47,984 bases of DNA, from contig JAKPYU010000788.1 in the NCBI GenBank assembly GCA_029568995.1, forward strand, positions 1 to 47,984. The letters run 5' to 3'. The position numbers and the translations under genes are program-made. Below, piece after piece: positions 8,375-18,500 of the stretch; within the stretch, counting starts at the first letter, position 1; each line of letters begins with the position of its first letter. The DNA is from Candidatus Omnitrophota bacterium (GTDB lineage: Bacteria > Hinthialibacterota > Hinthialibacteria > Hinthialibacterales > JAKPRU01). Below the pieces are notes generated by a model that saw nothing but the letters and a program-made list of their open reading frames with translations, did no database searches and was not told where the DNA came from.

Positions 8375-8422
8375 ATAATGCCGTGGTATCCTAACGCGAC
8401 CGTTGTTTCAGGAGGTTCCTCC

Positions 8423-9499
8423 ATGCCGCCTTTGGTTCATTTCATACCCGTTCATCCGCAGGATCTTGAATCCACCATCGAAGAGAAAATCGGCGCGCTC
8501 TTTGAAGCGGCGGGCCTGATTGACATCATCCAAAGTAAGGACCTGGTCGGTCTCAAAGTGCATTTCGGCGAAGAGGGAAACGAGACCTTTATTCGTCCAT
8601 CCCGCTTGTGCCGTATGATCGAGCAACTCAACAAGGCGGGAGCCAAACCGTTCTTCACCGACACAAATACGCTGTATGTCGGGATGCGGTCGAATTCCAT
8701 CGACCATGTTCGCCTGGCGCTGAAACACGGATTCGGGCTTGTGGAAATGGGGATTCCGATCCTGATTGCGGATGGGTTGGCCGGGGGCGATGAGGTGGAG
8801 GTGGAAATCAATGGGCGGCATTTACAGCGTGTCGGAGTTGCTTCGGGAATTGCGGCGGCGGATGCGTTGATTGTGATTACACATGTCACCGGTCATTGCG
8901 CGGCAGGTCTGGGCGGAGTTCTCAAGAATCTCGGTATGGGATGCACCAGTCGAAAAGGCAAGCTGCATCAACATGCTGCCCTGAAACCTCATATCAATCT
9001 CAAAAAATGTGTCGGCGATTTCCGGTGCATCCCCAACTGTCCGTCCAACGCGATTATTCAGAGGAACAAGAAAGCCGAGATTCAGGAGGAGATCTGTATC
9101 GGGTGTGGCGAATGTCTTGTTGTCTGCCGGTATGGCGCGGCGACTTTCAGCTGGGACAACAGTGGTCCTTCATTGCAGGAGCGGATGGTGGAACATGCCC
9201 TGGGCGTGTCGAAGGTCAAAAAAGACAAGATCGCCTATCTCAGTTTCCTGACAGGGATCACGCAGGAATGCGACTGCTTTCCGAACAAGGAAAAAGACGT
9301 CATTGTTCCCGCTGTCGGTGTGGTGGCAAGTCGCGATCCGGTGGCGTTAGAGCAGGCAGGAGTCGATTTGATCGAGAAGACCACCGGGCGGTCGTTCCGG
9401 GAATTGTTCCATTGTCATGATTTTTCGCGCTTGCTGGATTACGCCGAAGAGGTCGGGTTGGGAAGTCGCGCGTACGAACTGGTTACCGTCAATGGGTAG
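8423..9499 (+). CDS. DUF362-type protein with ferredoxin domain
   Basis: This 358-residue protein has a DUF362 domain (about residues 1-190, with LVGLKVHFGEEGNETFIRP, then FFTDTNTLY and a GHCAAGLGGVLKNLGMGC stretch). A ferredoxin-like insert follows, then a closing segment with VGVVASRDPVALEQAGVDL. One cluster is canonical (CIGCGECLVVC); the other is spaced differently (CVGDFRCIPNCP, C-X5-C-X3-C-P), so only one standard 4Fe-4S site is certain. Members are usually annotated as iron-sulfur oxidoreductases of unknown reaction, probably cytoplasmic. The ATG at 8423 is chosen over one 45 bases upstream because AGGAGG lies just before it. Its end overlaps the next permease gene by 8 bases, so it is in one operon with transporter genes. 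Confidence 0.9.
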   Translation: MPPLVHFIPVHPQDLESTIEEKIGALFEAAGLIDIIQSKDLVGLKVHFGEEGNETFIRPSRLCRMIEQLNKAGAKPFFTDTNTLYVGMRSNSIDHVRLALKHGFGLVEMGIPILIADGLAGGDEVEVEINGRHLQRVGVASGIAAADALIVITHVTGHCAAGLGGVLKNLGMGCTSRKGKLHQHAALKPHINLKKCVGDFRCIPNCPSNAIIQRNKKAEIQEEICIGCGECLVVCRYGAATFSWDNSGPSLQERMVEHALGVSKVKKDKIAYLSFLTGITQECDCFPNKEKDVIVPAVGVVASRDPVALEQAGVDLIEKTTGRSFRELFHCHDFSRLLDYAEEVGLGSRAYELVTVNG

Positions 9500-10511
9500 A
9501 GTTGCATCGCGATTGGGGCCATTTGGATTTGCGATTGCGGTGGCGGCTCTGCTTCTGTGGGGTGCGGGGTATTCTCCGTTTGAGGCATTCCGAGTCATCA
9601 TCCGAAGTTCATGGGGCAGTCCCGCCGGGCTGGAACTGCTTCTGTTGAAATCCATGCCGCTGATCCTGACCGGCTTGGCCGTCATCGTTCCGATGCGCGC
9701 CGGTCTATTCAATATCGGCGGGGAGGGGCAGCTGTACCTGGGGGGAGTGGTCGCCGCGTATATCGGTTCCCAGGTGTTTCCCATTGGGCTGCATATTGTT
9801 GCGGTGATTGCACTCGGAATGTGTGCCGGGGGACTTTGGGGAGCGTTAGCGGGGTATCTGAAAGCGAAGCGTGGTGTTCACGAAGTCATCGGTACCATCC
9901 TGTTGAATTTCATCGCACTGCATCTGGTGAACTATCTCGTGCTGGGTCCGCTTTCTACGGGGCAGGGAGTGGTCCGAACGGCCTACATTCAATCCACGGC
10001 GGAGATGTGGCGGATACAAGTTGCCGAGAATTGTTCTATTTCAGGCGGATTGTTCATTGCGCTGCTATGCGCATTTCTCTGCCAGGGGCTTCTGTACCGA
10101 ACTCCATTCGGCTGGAACACAAGAGCGCTCGGAGAGAATCCCGTTGCGAGCCGTTACGCCGGGATTCCGGTAGCCCGATATACCATCGTGCTGATGGGCG
10201 CGGCGGGTGCGCTGGCGGGGCTGGCGGGAGTGCTGGAGACCAGCGTGATCCACCGTTCTTTCCATGCGCGATTCGGGCCGGGGTATGGATTTGACGGCAT
10301 CGCGGTGGCGTTCCTGGCGAGGGGGGAACCGTGGGCGGTCATTCCGGCGGCACTGTTTCTCTCCACGTTGCGCACGGCGGATGCCGACCTGCAATTCGAA
10401 CTCGGCGTGCCGCGCGAGACCGTGTTGATCCTGGAAGGTGTCCTGATTGTCCTGATCGCTGTGCTGCACCAGGTGGAACGAAGAAAACGGTTGCAGGAGG
10501 CTGCGGGATGA
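9492..10511 (+). CDS. ABC transporter permease, nucleoside/sugar type, first subunit
   Basis: The 339-residue protein has about eight to ten hydrophobic helices and the conserved core of branched-chain/ribose-type permeases: MRAGLFNIGGEGQLYLGG, the loop VHEVIGTILLNFIALHLVNY and TRALGENPVASRYAGIP. This pattern is that of the first permease of BMP-dependent nucleoside importers (YufP/NupP type). It would sit in the inner membrane with the partner encoded next. The ATG at 9492 lies inside the end of the DUF362 gene (8-base overlap). It is preferred over the upstream in-frame ATG because that would place 25 unrelated residues before the first helix. The ATP-binding and substrate-binding proteins are not in this window. 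Confidence 0.9.
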   Translation: MGRVASRLGPFGFAIAVAALLLWGAGYSPFEAFRVIIRSSWGSPAGLELLLLKSMPLILTGLAVIVPMRAGLFNIGGEGQLYLGGVVAAYIGSQVFPIGLHIVAVIALGMCAGGLWGALAGYLKAKRGVHEVIGTILLNFIALHLVNYLVLGPLSTGQGVVRTAYIQSTAEMWRIQVAENCSISGGLFIALLCAFLCQGLLYRTPFGWNTRALGENPVASRYAGIPVARYTIVLMGAAGALAGLAGVLETSVIHRSFHARFGPGYGFDGIAVAFLARGEPWAVIPAALFLSTLRTADADLQFELGVPRETVLILEGVLIVLIAVLHQVERRKRLQEAAG

Positions 10512-11413
10512 TTTCGGTTCTCTTGCACGCTGCCGCTGTAAAAGCCGCGCCGATCCTGTGGGCCTCGCTGGGTGGGCTGTATAGCGAGCGCTCCGGTGTC
10601 GTCAATATCGGCCTGGAAGGCATGATGCTCGCCGGGGCGTTCTTTGCGGTCCTGGGGTCCGGGAGTTTCGACTCTCCGTGGGCGGGGATTTTCTGCGCCG
10701 CGATTGGCGGGGGCCTGTTCGGGCTTCTTCATGCCTGGTTGTGCCTTCGATGGAAAGTGGAGCAGATCATCAGCGGAATCGGGATCAATCTCATTGCCAT
10801 GGGAGTAACCGGATTTCTCCTGCTTCGCATTTTCAATGCTTACGGAAATTCGCCGTCCGTGCCGAAACTCCCTTCGATTTCGGGAGATTTCTTGATTGAC
10901 ATTCCCATTCTGCACCGCCTCGTGTTTCCGCTGGGATGGCTTCACCTGGTCCTGATTGCGGCTGTGGTTTTGATTGTGTGTTTTTTTCGAAAGACCGTAT
11001 GGGGATTGCGGCTTCGAGCAACCGGTGAAAATCCTCATGCCGTTCGGAGCGCCGGGATTCGCCCGGAGCGAATTCAGTATCTGGCCGTGACATTCAGCGG
11101 CATTCTGGCCGGGATCGGCGGCGCGCAGCTCGCCATCGGGGATATCAGCGCGTTTCATATCGGGATGACGAACGGGCGGGGATTTATCGCGCTGGCCGCG
11201 TTGATCTGCGGACGATGGACACCGGGCGGTGTGGTAATTGCCTGCCTGGGATTCGGATTTGTGGAAGCGATGGGAGAACACTTGCAGGGAAAGATCTTCT
11301 CACTTCCAGCGGAGTTCTACCTTGCGTTGCCGTTTGTGCTGGCTCTCCTGGCTCTTGCGGCGACACGCTGGTCTGCCCGTCCCCCGGCGGCGCTGGGAAA
11401 GACGGGTGTTTGA
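10508..11413 (+). CDS. ABC transporter permease, nucleoside/sugar type, second subunit
   Basis: A 301-residue permease of the YufQ/NupQ type, with PILWASLGGLYSERSGVVNI, GLEGMMLAGAF, VEQIISGIGINLIAMG and RLRATGENPHAVRSAGI motifs and about eight helices. It starts at the ATG of an ATGA overlap with the preceding permease stop, so the two are made in equal amounts and form the heterodimeric channel. No ATPase or BMP lipoprotein gene follows: transcription runs into convergent gcvH. The complete importer must draw its other subunits from elsewhere. Confidence 0.9.
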   Translation: MISVLLHAAAVKAAPILWASLGGLYSERSGVVNIGLEGMMLAGAFFAVLGSGSFDSPWAGIFCAAIGGGLFGLLHAWLCLRWKVEQIISGIGINLIAMGVTGFLLLRIFNAYGNSPSVPKLPSISGDFLIDIPILHRLVFPLGWLHLVLIAAVVLIVCFFRKTVWGLRLRATGENPHAVRSAGIRPERIQYLAVTFSGILAGIGGAQLAIGDISAFHIGMTNGRGFIALAALICGRWTPGGVVIACLGFGFVEAMGEHLQGKIFSLPAEFYLALPFVLALLALAATRWSARPPAALGKTGV

Positions 11414-11485
11414 TGGAGTGGACAGGGTGGACAAGGTGGACGGACACAGACGGACACGGACAGGCACCGACTGACACGGAGCGCG
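11412..11485. repeat. GTGGACA-type short tandem/dispersed repeat
   Basis: The gap between the convergent permease and gcvH genes is filled by GTGGACA/GGACACAGAC-type units of 9-10 bases. Related runs occur at 13026-13070 and, in the reverse orientation, at 24057-24092. No terminator hairpin was seen in this gap. Confidence 0.7.
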
Positions 11486-11502
11486 CACCTTTCACAATTC
11501 TC

Positions 11503-11889
11503 TCATTTCTCCTCCGCAATCAACGCCTGGTAGGCATCCGCATCCAGCAGGGACTTCAATTCGGATTGATCCGAGATCCTGATCTGGAAAATCCACCCTT
11601 CACCATACGGGTCTTTATTCAACAGATCCGGTTCATTCGCCAGGCGGTCATTTGTGGCGATCACCTCGCCGGACAGAGGAGAATAAATGTCCGCTGCGAT
11701 CTTGCACGACTCTACAACACCGATTTCCTTATTCTGTGCTGCTTTCTTCCCGACCTGCGGCGTTTCGACAAACACAATGTCGGTTAATTGCTCCTGAGCG
11801 TGGTCAGTGATTCCGACTGTGGCGGTGTCGTTCTCGATTCGGACCCACTCATGGGTCCGGGTGTACAGAAGGTCTTTCGGGATATCCAT
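11503..11889 (-). CDS. gcvH: Glycine cleavage system H protein
   Basis: A 128-residue lipoyl carrier that shuttles the aminomethyl group between the P, T and L proteins of the glycine cleavage system in the cytoplasm. The fold is recognised from YTRTHEWVRIENDTATVGIT and DIVFVETPQVGKK. The lipoylated lysine is K63 in VVESCKIAADIYSPLSGEV, where a Cys-Lys-Ile replaces the more common Val-Lys-Ala. The length is normal. It follows gcvT by 13 bases and is clearly in the same operon. gcvP is not present nearby. Confidence 0.97.
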   Translation of the reverse strand: MDIPKDLLYTRTHEWVRIENDTATVGITDHAQEQLTDIVFVETPQVGKKAAQNKEIGVVESCKIAADIYSPLSGEVIATNDRLANEPDLLNKDPYGEGWIFQIRISDQSELKSLLDADAYQALIAEEK

Positions 11890-11902
11890 TCGTTCGGTCT
11901 CC

Positions 11903-13009
11903 TCATTTCGGTTTTGGGATCGCTTTCACACGACTGGGAATGAACGGGGGTTTCTCCACGGATACGGGAATCGCCTGACCACGAATCTCTATGGCTTCCG
12001 GTACACATCCCGTCTCGACTAGCGCCATCGCAACACCCGCCTTCCGGCATGGCGAGTAGCCGCCGCTGGTCACTGTTCCGACAGGTTTTCCTCCGGCGAT
12101 GACGGGATACCCTTCGCGGGGGATACCGCGTTCTTTCAGAACCAGGCCGGTCAATCGTTTCGAGAGGCCCCGGTCTTTCATCGCCTGAAGAGAGGTCTTG
12201 CCGATGAAATCGGATTTGCCTAAGTCTATCACGCGGCCCAGGCCGATTTCCCACGGATTGGTTTGTTCGGTCAGTTCATGTCCATAGAGCGGGTAGCCTA
12301 TTTCAAGACGCAGAATGTCCCGTGCTCCCAGCCCGCACGGTTCAGCGCCCGCCGAGAAAAGAGTCAGCCATAGTTTTCGGATCATTTCAGGCGGTGCGCT
12401 CAGCTCGAATCCATCCTCGCCGGTATATCCCGTGCGCGATACACAGATCGGTGTGCCCAGCAAAGAGGCCTCGCGCCAGTGGTAGTACCCCATTCTGCTC
12501 AAGTCCTGTCTCAGGATGTGGCCGGTGACCACTTCCGCGCCGGGACCCTGCACCGCGATCATACCGGTTGCCGGCGTATTGTCGCGAATTTCAATGTTAT
12601 CCCCTTGGGACTCCCTGCATTCCTGGAACCACTGGAGCAGCTTCTGTCGGTTGCTCGCGTTGACTACCAGGGACACCGTGGACCCCTCGCCGCGATAGAC
12701 CAGAATATCGTCCTGCACTCCCCCTTCCGTGTTGCAGACCAGCGTATAGCCAACCTGCCGTACCTTAAGCGCAGCAATATTTCGTGTCACCAGACGGTTG
12801 ACAAAATCGAGTGCATTCTCGCCCGAAATGGAAATCCGTCCCATGTGCCCCACATCGAAAATCCCCACGCTGCTGCGTGTCGCCAGGTGTTCTTTCTGAA
12901 TGGACTCATACTGCACCGGCATCTCCCAACCGGCAAAATCCACCATCCGCCCGCCGGATTCACGGTGAAGGTCGGAAAGGCATGTGCGCAAAGGGGGATC
13001 GGGATTCAT
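11903..13009 (-). CDS. gcvT: Glycine cleavage system aminomethyltransferase (T protein)
   Basis: The 368-residue T protein transfers the methylene group from the H-protein-bound aminomethyl to tetrahydrofolate and releases ammonia. Recognisable motifs are MVDFAGWEMPVQY near the start, SVGIFDVGHMGRISI, the folate-site NASNRQKLLQW, TGYTGEDGFEL, and the C-terminal RRL-like GYSPCRKAGVAMALVE. The length is typical. GAGG lies about 9 bases before the ATG. gcvH follows after 13 bases; the P protein genes must be elsewhere. Confidence 0.97.
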   Translation of the reverse strand: MNPDPPLRTCLSDLHRESGGRMVDFAGWEMPVQYESIQKEHLATRSSVGIFDVGHMGRISISGENALDFVNRLVTRNIAALKVRQVGYTLVCNTEGGVQDDILVYRGEGSTVSLVVNASNRQKLLQWFQECRESQGDNIEIRDNTPATGMIAVQGPGAEVVTGHILRQDLSRMGYYHWREASLLGTPICVSRTGYTGEDGFELSAPPEMIRKLWLTLFSAGAEPCGLGARDILRLEIGYPLYGHELTEQTNPWEIGLGRVIDLGKSDFIGKTSLQAMKDRGLSKRLTGLVLKERGIPREGYPVIAGGKPVGTVTSGGYSPCRKAGVAMALVETGCVPEAIEIRGQAIPVSVEKPPFIPSRVKAIPKPK

Positions 13010-13025
13010 AGCAGGGCCTCACGGG

Positions 13026-13070
13026 GTGGATAGTGTGGACATGGTGGACACAGTGGACATTGAGACTTGC
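13026..13070. repeat. GTGGACA-type dispersed repeat
   Basis: Between gcvT and the YfhO-like gene, GTGGA(T/C)A units recur every 9 bases or so (GTGGATAGT, GTGGACATG, GTGGACACA, GTGGACATT). This is the same family as at 11412-11485 and 24057-24092. Confidence 0.65.
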
Positions 13071-13126
13071 GGAGACTGTTTCGTCTGTGAAGATCGTCTT
13101 TCACCATAACGCTTTTACGGGTCAGG

Positions 13127-15583
13127 TCAATGTTCAGCCGGTCTGGCGCGGGTTCTCAGAAAGATCTCAACCCAGATGAAGCCGCCGAGCAGCGTCAACA
13201 TCAGCCCGATCCAGAGACCTGTGGGAGTATATTGATACACCACGGTATGCCGCCCGGATGGAACTACAATCCCACGCAGCCCGCCATCTACCGGAAAAGA
13301 CTTGACTGATTTCCCGTCCACTTTTGTTTTCCAGCATGGAAGATCCGGCTCTGCGGCGATAAGAATTCCCTTGACAGGCATCTCCACCTGAAGTCGCACT
13401 TCGCTCCGTGGATTGTACTTCAGGACCTTGATTTCCTCATGGGGGGAACTTTTGGGCGCTTTCATTCCTTTCACCAGAGATTCCAGATCGCTCCGGTTTT
13501 TTTCCGAGATCACTGTCACCCGTTCCGGGTCCGCCGATTCGATCATTTCATACAAGCGTTCTCGTTTCGCCCATTGCATCTGATAGACAACTCGATAGCG
13601 AGGCAGCGCGCCCATATTCTCCTGGATGACATAGTCTCCCTCCTGGTGAACAACGACCCCCAGGCCATTGTCTCCCCCTTTGCTGACAACCCACTTGACA
13701 TTCAGTAGATCGAATGCCCGATCCTGGGAGAGATGCTGCATCATTCGAGCGATGGATGCCGGTTTGCGTATCCCATAGCTATCCATCACTTCCAGAGGTC
13801 GAAGGAGTCCCGCATTGGTGAAGGTTTCTTCGTTCAGGCTCACCCGAAATCGCGGTTCTTGATCTTCAAGCCAATTGAAAATACCTGCCTGGCTGTCCAG
13901 AGGATTTTTATCTTCATTAGCCGTGTCAAATGCAAGGTATTCACCGGAGAGGTCCAGAACAGCGAGAGTGGCGATCAGGAAAAGAAAAGTTTTCTGTCGG
14001 ATTGCCCGTTGATACCACAGGATCAAGACTCCCAGACTCAATCCCAGCAAGAAGGAGATCGTGGCGAAATGGTCTATATCGTCAATCGCAGGCCGTCCCG
14101 GGATGGTGCTGCCCCGCAAAAAAAACGTTGCAATGGCGACCAGGCAGATTAAGCCGAAAAGAACAGCGACGGCGACCAACGCCCGTTTCGTCATGGCGCG
14201 ACCTTCCCGGCTCAAGTCCGAGAGACGTTCCAGCCCGTAAGCAGCCAGGAGCGATCCAATGAGGGTCCATGCCCAGCCGAAATGCGCCGGTGTATGGATC
14301 CAGCGGATCGGCTGGATGAATGCATACATCGCGCGCCACACTCCGCTCGCGCCGCCCAGCATCAACAAGACGGAAATCACGAGCAGCCATCTCAATCCCG
14401 CAAAGGCTCCGCGAAGCCGGAGCAGGCAGGCCGTGCCGATGAGAACCGGGGCGAGAGCGCCCAGGTAGATACAGAACTCGCGGTAATCCCGGATCACCAG
14501 CGACGGCAGCGCAGGCACGAACGCGGTTGCCAGAAAACGGACCGGAAGCGAACCGCCCGCCACGTAGTCGAATGGCGGAATGTGCCGGTCGGCGTCATCC
14601 AGGTAACCGATATGCGGCATGATAGCGATCCCGGCCAGCAGGCCGCCCAACACGACAATCAGGCAGAATGCCAGGATGGCATGGGTGAGGTCGTTTGGCT
14701 TTCTGCAGAAGATCATCCACGCAACGGAGAGGAGTCCCGCCAGGAAAGCAATCTCCAGGTTGCCCGCGAACAGAATCAGCGCGGTAAGAACACAGGCCCA
14801 GACAAGGGTTCGGCTCCAGAGGATGCCGTGCTCCAGAATGGTATCCCAACAGTAGAGCAGAAGGGGGAGCCATGCGAACGCGCACACTGCCGGAGAATGG
14901 ATCTTGTGTCCCGACACGAATCCCGACAGGAGCACCAGAATCCCGGCGAATAGCGCACCTCCGCGCCCGATTCCAAGCCGTCGTGCCAGCAGCGCGGTTC
15001 CCCATCCGGCCAGGCTGATATGCAGGAGTGTTTGTGCGGCAAACGCCCGGAACGGCATCTGGCCACCTTCGTAGGGAAGAAGGTTGAAAAGGACATTGAG
15101 CGGGTAGAGGAATCCCGCCGATAAATCGGAGACGTTCGGAACTCCACCGCCCACATTGGGATTCCAGGATTGAATGACCGATAAGGTCCCCTCACGATGC
15201 TGCATGAAACGAAGCGGGTAATACAGATTGAAGGCGTCGTTTGCCCAGAAGGAATCGACTCTGGCGAATCCCAGCACATCCCAGTATCTCAATACCGGAA
15301 GCAGAGTAAAAAACAGGGCCGCTCGAATCCGCCATTGGCCCTCATCGCTGAGGTTCAGCCCGCATGGGAACTTCTCGCGAATCAGCACAAACCGCAGCAG
15401 GTACAGCAACAGGACTGACACGAAAAGCGGTGTCGGATCGTGCATCCTGAAATGAATTGGCCCCCATTGCGTATTGACTCCGCCGATCAGAAGAGCAAAC
15501 ACGCAAATCCCCGCCATGACCAGGAGGAACAGGTCAATGCTTCGCGTTCGCGGATTGCAGGCTTGCAAGGGAGTCGCGGTCAT
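13127..15583 (-). CDS. YfhO-like large membrane protein
   Basis: The 818-residue protein has about 13 hydrophobic helices up to residue 560, then a soluble segment (about 565-780) and one last helix near the C-terminus (WIGLMLTLLGGFIWVEI) followed by a basic tail. The loop with DSFWANDAFNLYYPLRF and the IRWIHTPAHFGWAWTLIG helix are typical of the YfhO/GT-C-like family (Bacterial membrane protein YfhO). In Gram-positives, relatives act in glycosylation of teichoic acids. Here it is more likely to act on a surface glycan or glycoprotein, but this is inference. Its ATG overlaps the stop of the upstream giant gene (ATGA), so it is the third gene of a three-gene operon. Confidence 0.85.
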   Translation of the reverse strand: MTATPLQACNPRTRSIDLFLLVMAGICVFALLIGGVNTQWGPIHFRMHDPTPLFVSVLLLYLLRFVLIREKFPCGLNLSDEGQWRIRAALFFTLLPVLRYWDVLGFARVDSFWANDAFNLYYPLRFMQHREGTLSVIQSWNPNVGGGVPNVSDLSAGFLYPLNVLFNLLPYEGGQMPFRAFAAQTLLHISLAGWGTALLARRLGIGRGGALFAGILVLLSGFVSGHKIHSPAVCAFAWLPLLLYCWDTILEHGILWSRTLVWACVLTALILFAGNLEIAFLAGLLSVAWMIFCRKPNDLTHAILAFCLIVVLGGLLAGIAIMPHIGYLDDADRHIPPFDYVAGGSLPVRFLATAFVPALPSLVIRDYREFCIYLGALAPVLIGTACLLRLRGAFAGLRWLLVISVLLMLGGASGVWRAMYAFIQPIRWIHTPAHFGWAWTLIGSLLAAYGLERLSDLSREGRAMTKRALVAVAVLFGLICLVAIATFFLRGSTIPGRPAIDDIDHFATISFLLGLSLGVLILWYQRAIRQKTFLFLIATLAVLDLSGEYLAFDTANEDKNPLDSQAGIFNWLEDQEPRFRVSLNEETFTNAGLLRPLEVMDSYGIRKPASIARMMQHLSQDRAFDLLNVKWVVSKGGDNGLGVVVHQEGDYVIQENMGALPRYRVVYQMQWAKRERLYEMIESADPERVTVISEKNRSDLESLVKGMKAPKSSPHEEIKVLKYNPRSEVRLQVEMPVKGILIAAEPDLPCWKTKVDGKSVKSFPVDGGLRGIVVPSGRHTVVYQYTPTGLWIGLMLTLLGGFIWVEIFLRTRARPAEH

Positions 15584-18500
15584 CTCGTTTCCTCCACGCG
15601 AACATCATCCGCAAGATAGGCGGCATCGAGGTGGTTTCCCAGTTCATCCTGCAGGTAGGCAACCGCCCAGTACCGGCCCACTTTCGACGGCATGGGGAGC
15701 GTCATGTTGAACACACCGGAGGCAAGCGGCGCAACGGTAATGTTCTGCCTTGTTTCCATGACCACTTTCTCATAGGGCAAATCGGCAAATCGTTTCGAGA
15801 TCACCCACCAGACGCTGGCCCGCAATTCACTGTCGAGCAGATTGCAGATGCGAGCCTGTGCGATTATGGGAAAACCGGCTGGAACTTCATCGGTGTAAAT
15901 ACCCTGGTCGTTCAGCAGGGACAAGCCGGTGATTCCCGCATACGGAGTGTCCAATCTTCTTGAATAGCCGATGTTCGTCTTTTCGATAGATTTCTTGTAC
16001 GAGTGGATCGCCACTTTCTCCGCGTCGAGAACCGTTGTGTGTGTCTCAGGTCGCCAGGGCTGCGATTTGAGAAGATCCACCCAGGTCTGCGACCAACCCT
16101 CCTGCTCGATGAATGAGTTGTCTTTGAGCAGCGGGTGTCCTTGAAGCAGTTCGATGGCGCTTACACTGCCCACCAGATCGTTGCGAAGCCAGCGTTCAAT
16201 TTCCTGGAGCGTCTGCGAGGCGTCGGCGATTCGTGCACCGTTGGCCTCGATGGTTCCCTGGAAGTCCGGACGGTAGATTTTCCGAAGATTGGCCTCGTAG
16301 CGTTCCACCAACGCCACGTTCACAATCTCGCTGTTCAGGAACCGATTCTCTCCGACAATGAGCGCACCACGCTCCGGGTTGATTGTCGGCAGCAGATTTT
16401 CCAATACGACATTCCATTCTTTGCCTGCATAACTGTATGGGTGTTGATAGGTTCTTGCCTGAGTGAACGGTGCGGCCAGGAAGACCAGCGTTGCGATTGT
16501 GATTGCATAGGATTGACGCTGGCGGTTCTCCGTCATGCTCACCGCTGCCTCCGCTGCCAGGGCAGGGAAGAGCACGAGAACGGGCAGCAAGGCCAGCAGT
16601 GACGACCAGTACTTGCCGCTGATACAGGCGATTGTCAGAATGCCCGCCGCCATGCCCGCTGCCAATCCCCTCACACGACGCGAAGGGCTGATCCAGACCA
16701 TTGCCCCGGACAGCAACAGAATCGCCAACATGGCCTCTCGGTATGGTGAGTAATCCATCAACAGTCGCTCGAAAGACCATATCAGCCCTGCGAACCACCC
16801 CAGATTCTCCCCACGCCCCAGGAAGGCATAAGTAATCTCGCTGGTTTCGGGAAGAAAAATCCGACTGACCAGGGCAACCGTTACGACACCAGGCATGAGA
16901 AAAAAAAGAAGATCAGCGAGTGAACCCCGTGAGAACCGTTGTCGAAACAGCGTTGCGATCCCAAGCACCACCGTAATCAACAGCCCGTGCATCGGATGGC
17001 AGAGAAAAGCATACCCCAGGAGGAAGGAACAAAGGGTTAGTGTTCGTCGCCATGCTGTCATGCCCCCAAAGCACCAGGCGGCAAATGCCGCGCTGACCAG
17101 AAACAGGGAAACGGTTTCCGGGTACAGGCTGCACGAGTACCGAACCGCTCCCGGAGAGAGGAGAAGCAGAACCGATGCGCACAGCCCGGCGGTTGTTCCG
17201 CCGGCGGGTATGCGAAACGCACGTTGAGACAACGCCCAGGCGGCCAGACCGGTCAATAGAACCGCCCCGCAGAAGAACGCCAGATGAATGCACTGCCATG
17301 CGGTCTGGTTGAACCGAACAGCGGTCAGAATTCGCGACCAGATCAGGACCTGAAACGGAGTGAAATGGGGAGGAACTTGAAGCGCATTTTCATACATCTC
17401 CCGGTCATTCTCCGCAGAGGCATCGCGGATCTGTTGTGCATGTCCCACCGCACCGGCTTCCGCTGCGGGCAACGGTCCCCCGGCCTGGATGGTATGTCCG
17501 TATAGTTGCAGCCCGGCCCACAGCACCAGGACAACGCAGATCCCCCCGTGCATCCAAAACCAGGGTGAGACCGTTAGTGTTTCAATCGCTTCACCTGCGG
17601 TTCGCCCCCAACACCTTGCGGCAATTCCACGGAACCGTCGGACTTGGGGACGAAGGAAATCAATCCCGCGTTCGATCTTGAGCAGCAAAGGCTCCGATGG
17701 GGAATCCGAACTGCCTGTGGGACTTCCCGCCTGTGGGGGCCGACTCTCCGGCGGAGACCGTCGACCGCGAACAATCAACCAGATGATCGTCCCGGCGATC
17801 AGCGCCCCGGCCACTTTCACCCACAAGCGCAGGGAGCATGTGAGATCCTCGACTACCAGTACGGCGGTCTCCGGCGTGATTTCGTATTCTTTCTCCACCT
17901 GTTGAAACAAACCGAACCGGTCACTTGCTACAACCTTGATGGTTCCCAGGGGAACTTGAACGTCTTCGTAGTCGAATTTGTTATCCGCACCGGTCTGGGG
18001 TTTCGCAATGACATAGTCTTTATAGAGAAATCGCACAACGCCACCGCGCAAGCGGCTGTTCCCCAACAGTCCTCGTACGCTTCCGCGCAGATCCACCGTC
18101 TGCAGAGTCAGATCCTCCACTTTCTCCATGGTGAAAGTGACTGGATGGGTGATGTAGAATCCATTGACCGCGTCGATCAGGGCGGTCATGACTCTCACAA
18201 CTGTCTCTTTGTCCTGCTCCGTGACCTGCGCGACGCGGTCCACGAGAACCTGGCTGATCTCCTGCCTGAGAATTCCTTGCGCCGAAAGGAACCGATGAGC
18301 GGTCAGCAGAGTTTCAGGTGACTCGCCGGGAGCCAGTTCCGGAAGCGAGATCTCCGCGCTGGCGTCCTTGATGAGCTGGTTCTCCGATTGCAGCCGGACC
18401 TGGTATATCCCGGTGATGAAAGTGACATTTCCGAAATGGAACGATCCATCCGCTCGTGTCCATTCCCATGCAAGCGGTTCTTCCCCACCGGCATAGACGG

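Noticed and set aside
11414-11502. gcvP or another glycine cleavage gene downstream of gcvH
   Set aside because: The gap is only short repeats; the next gene is convergent.
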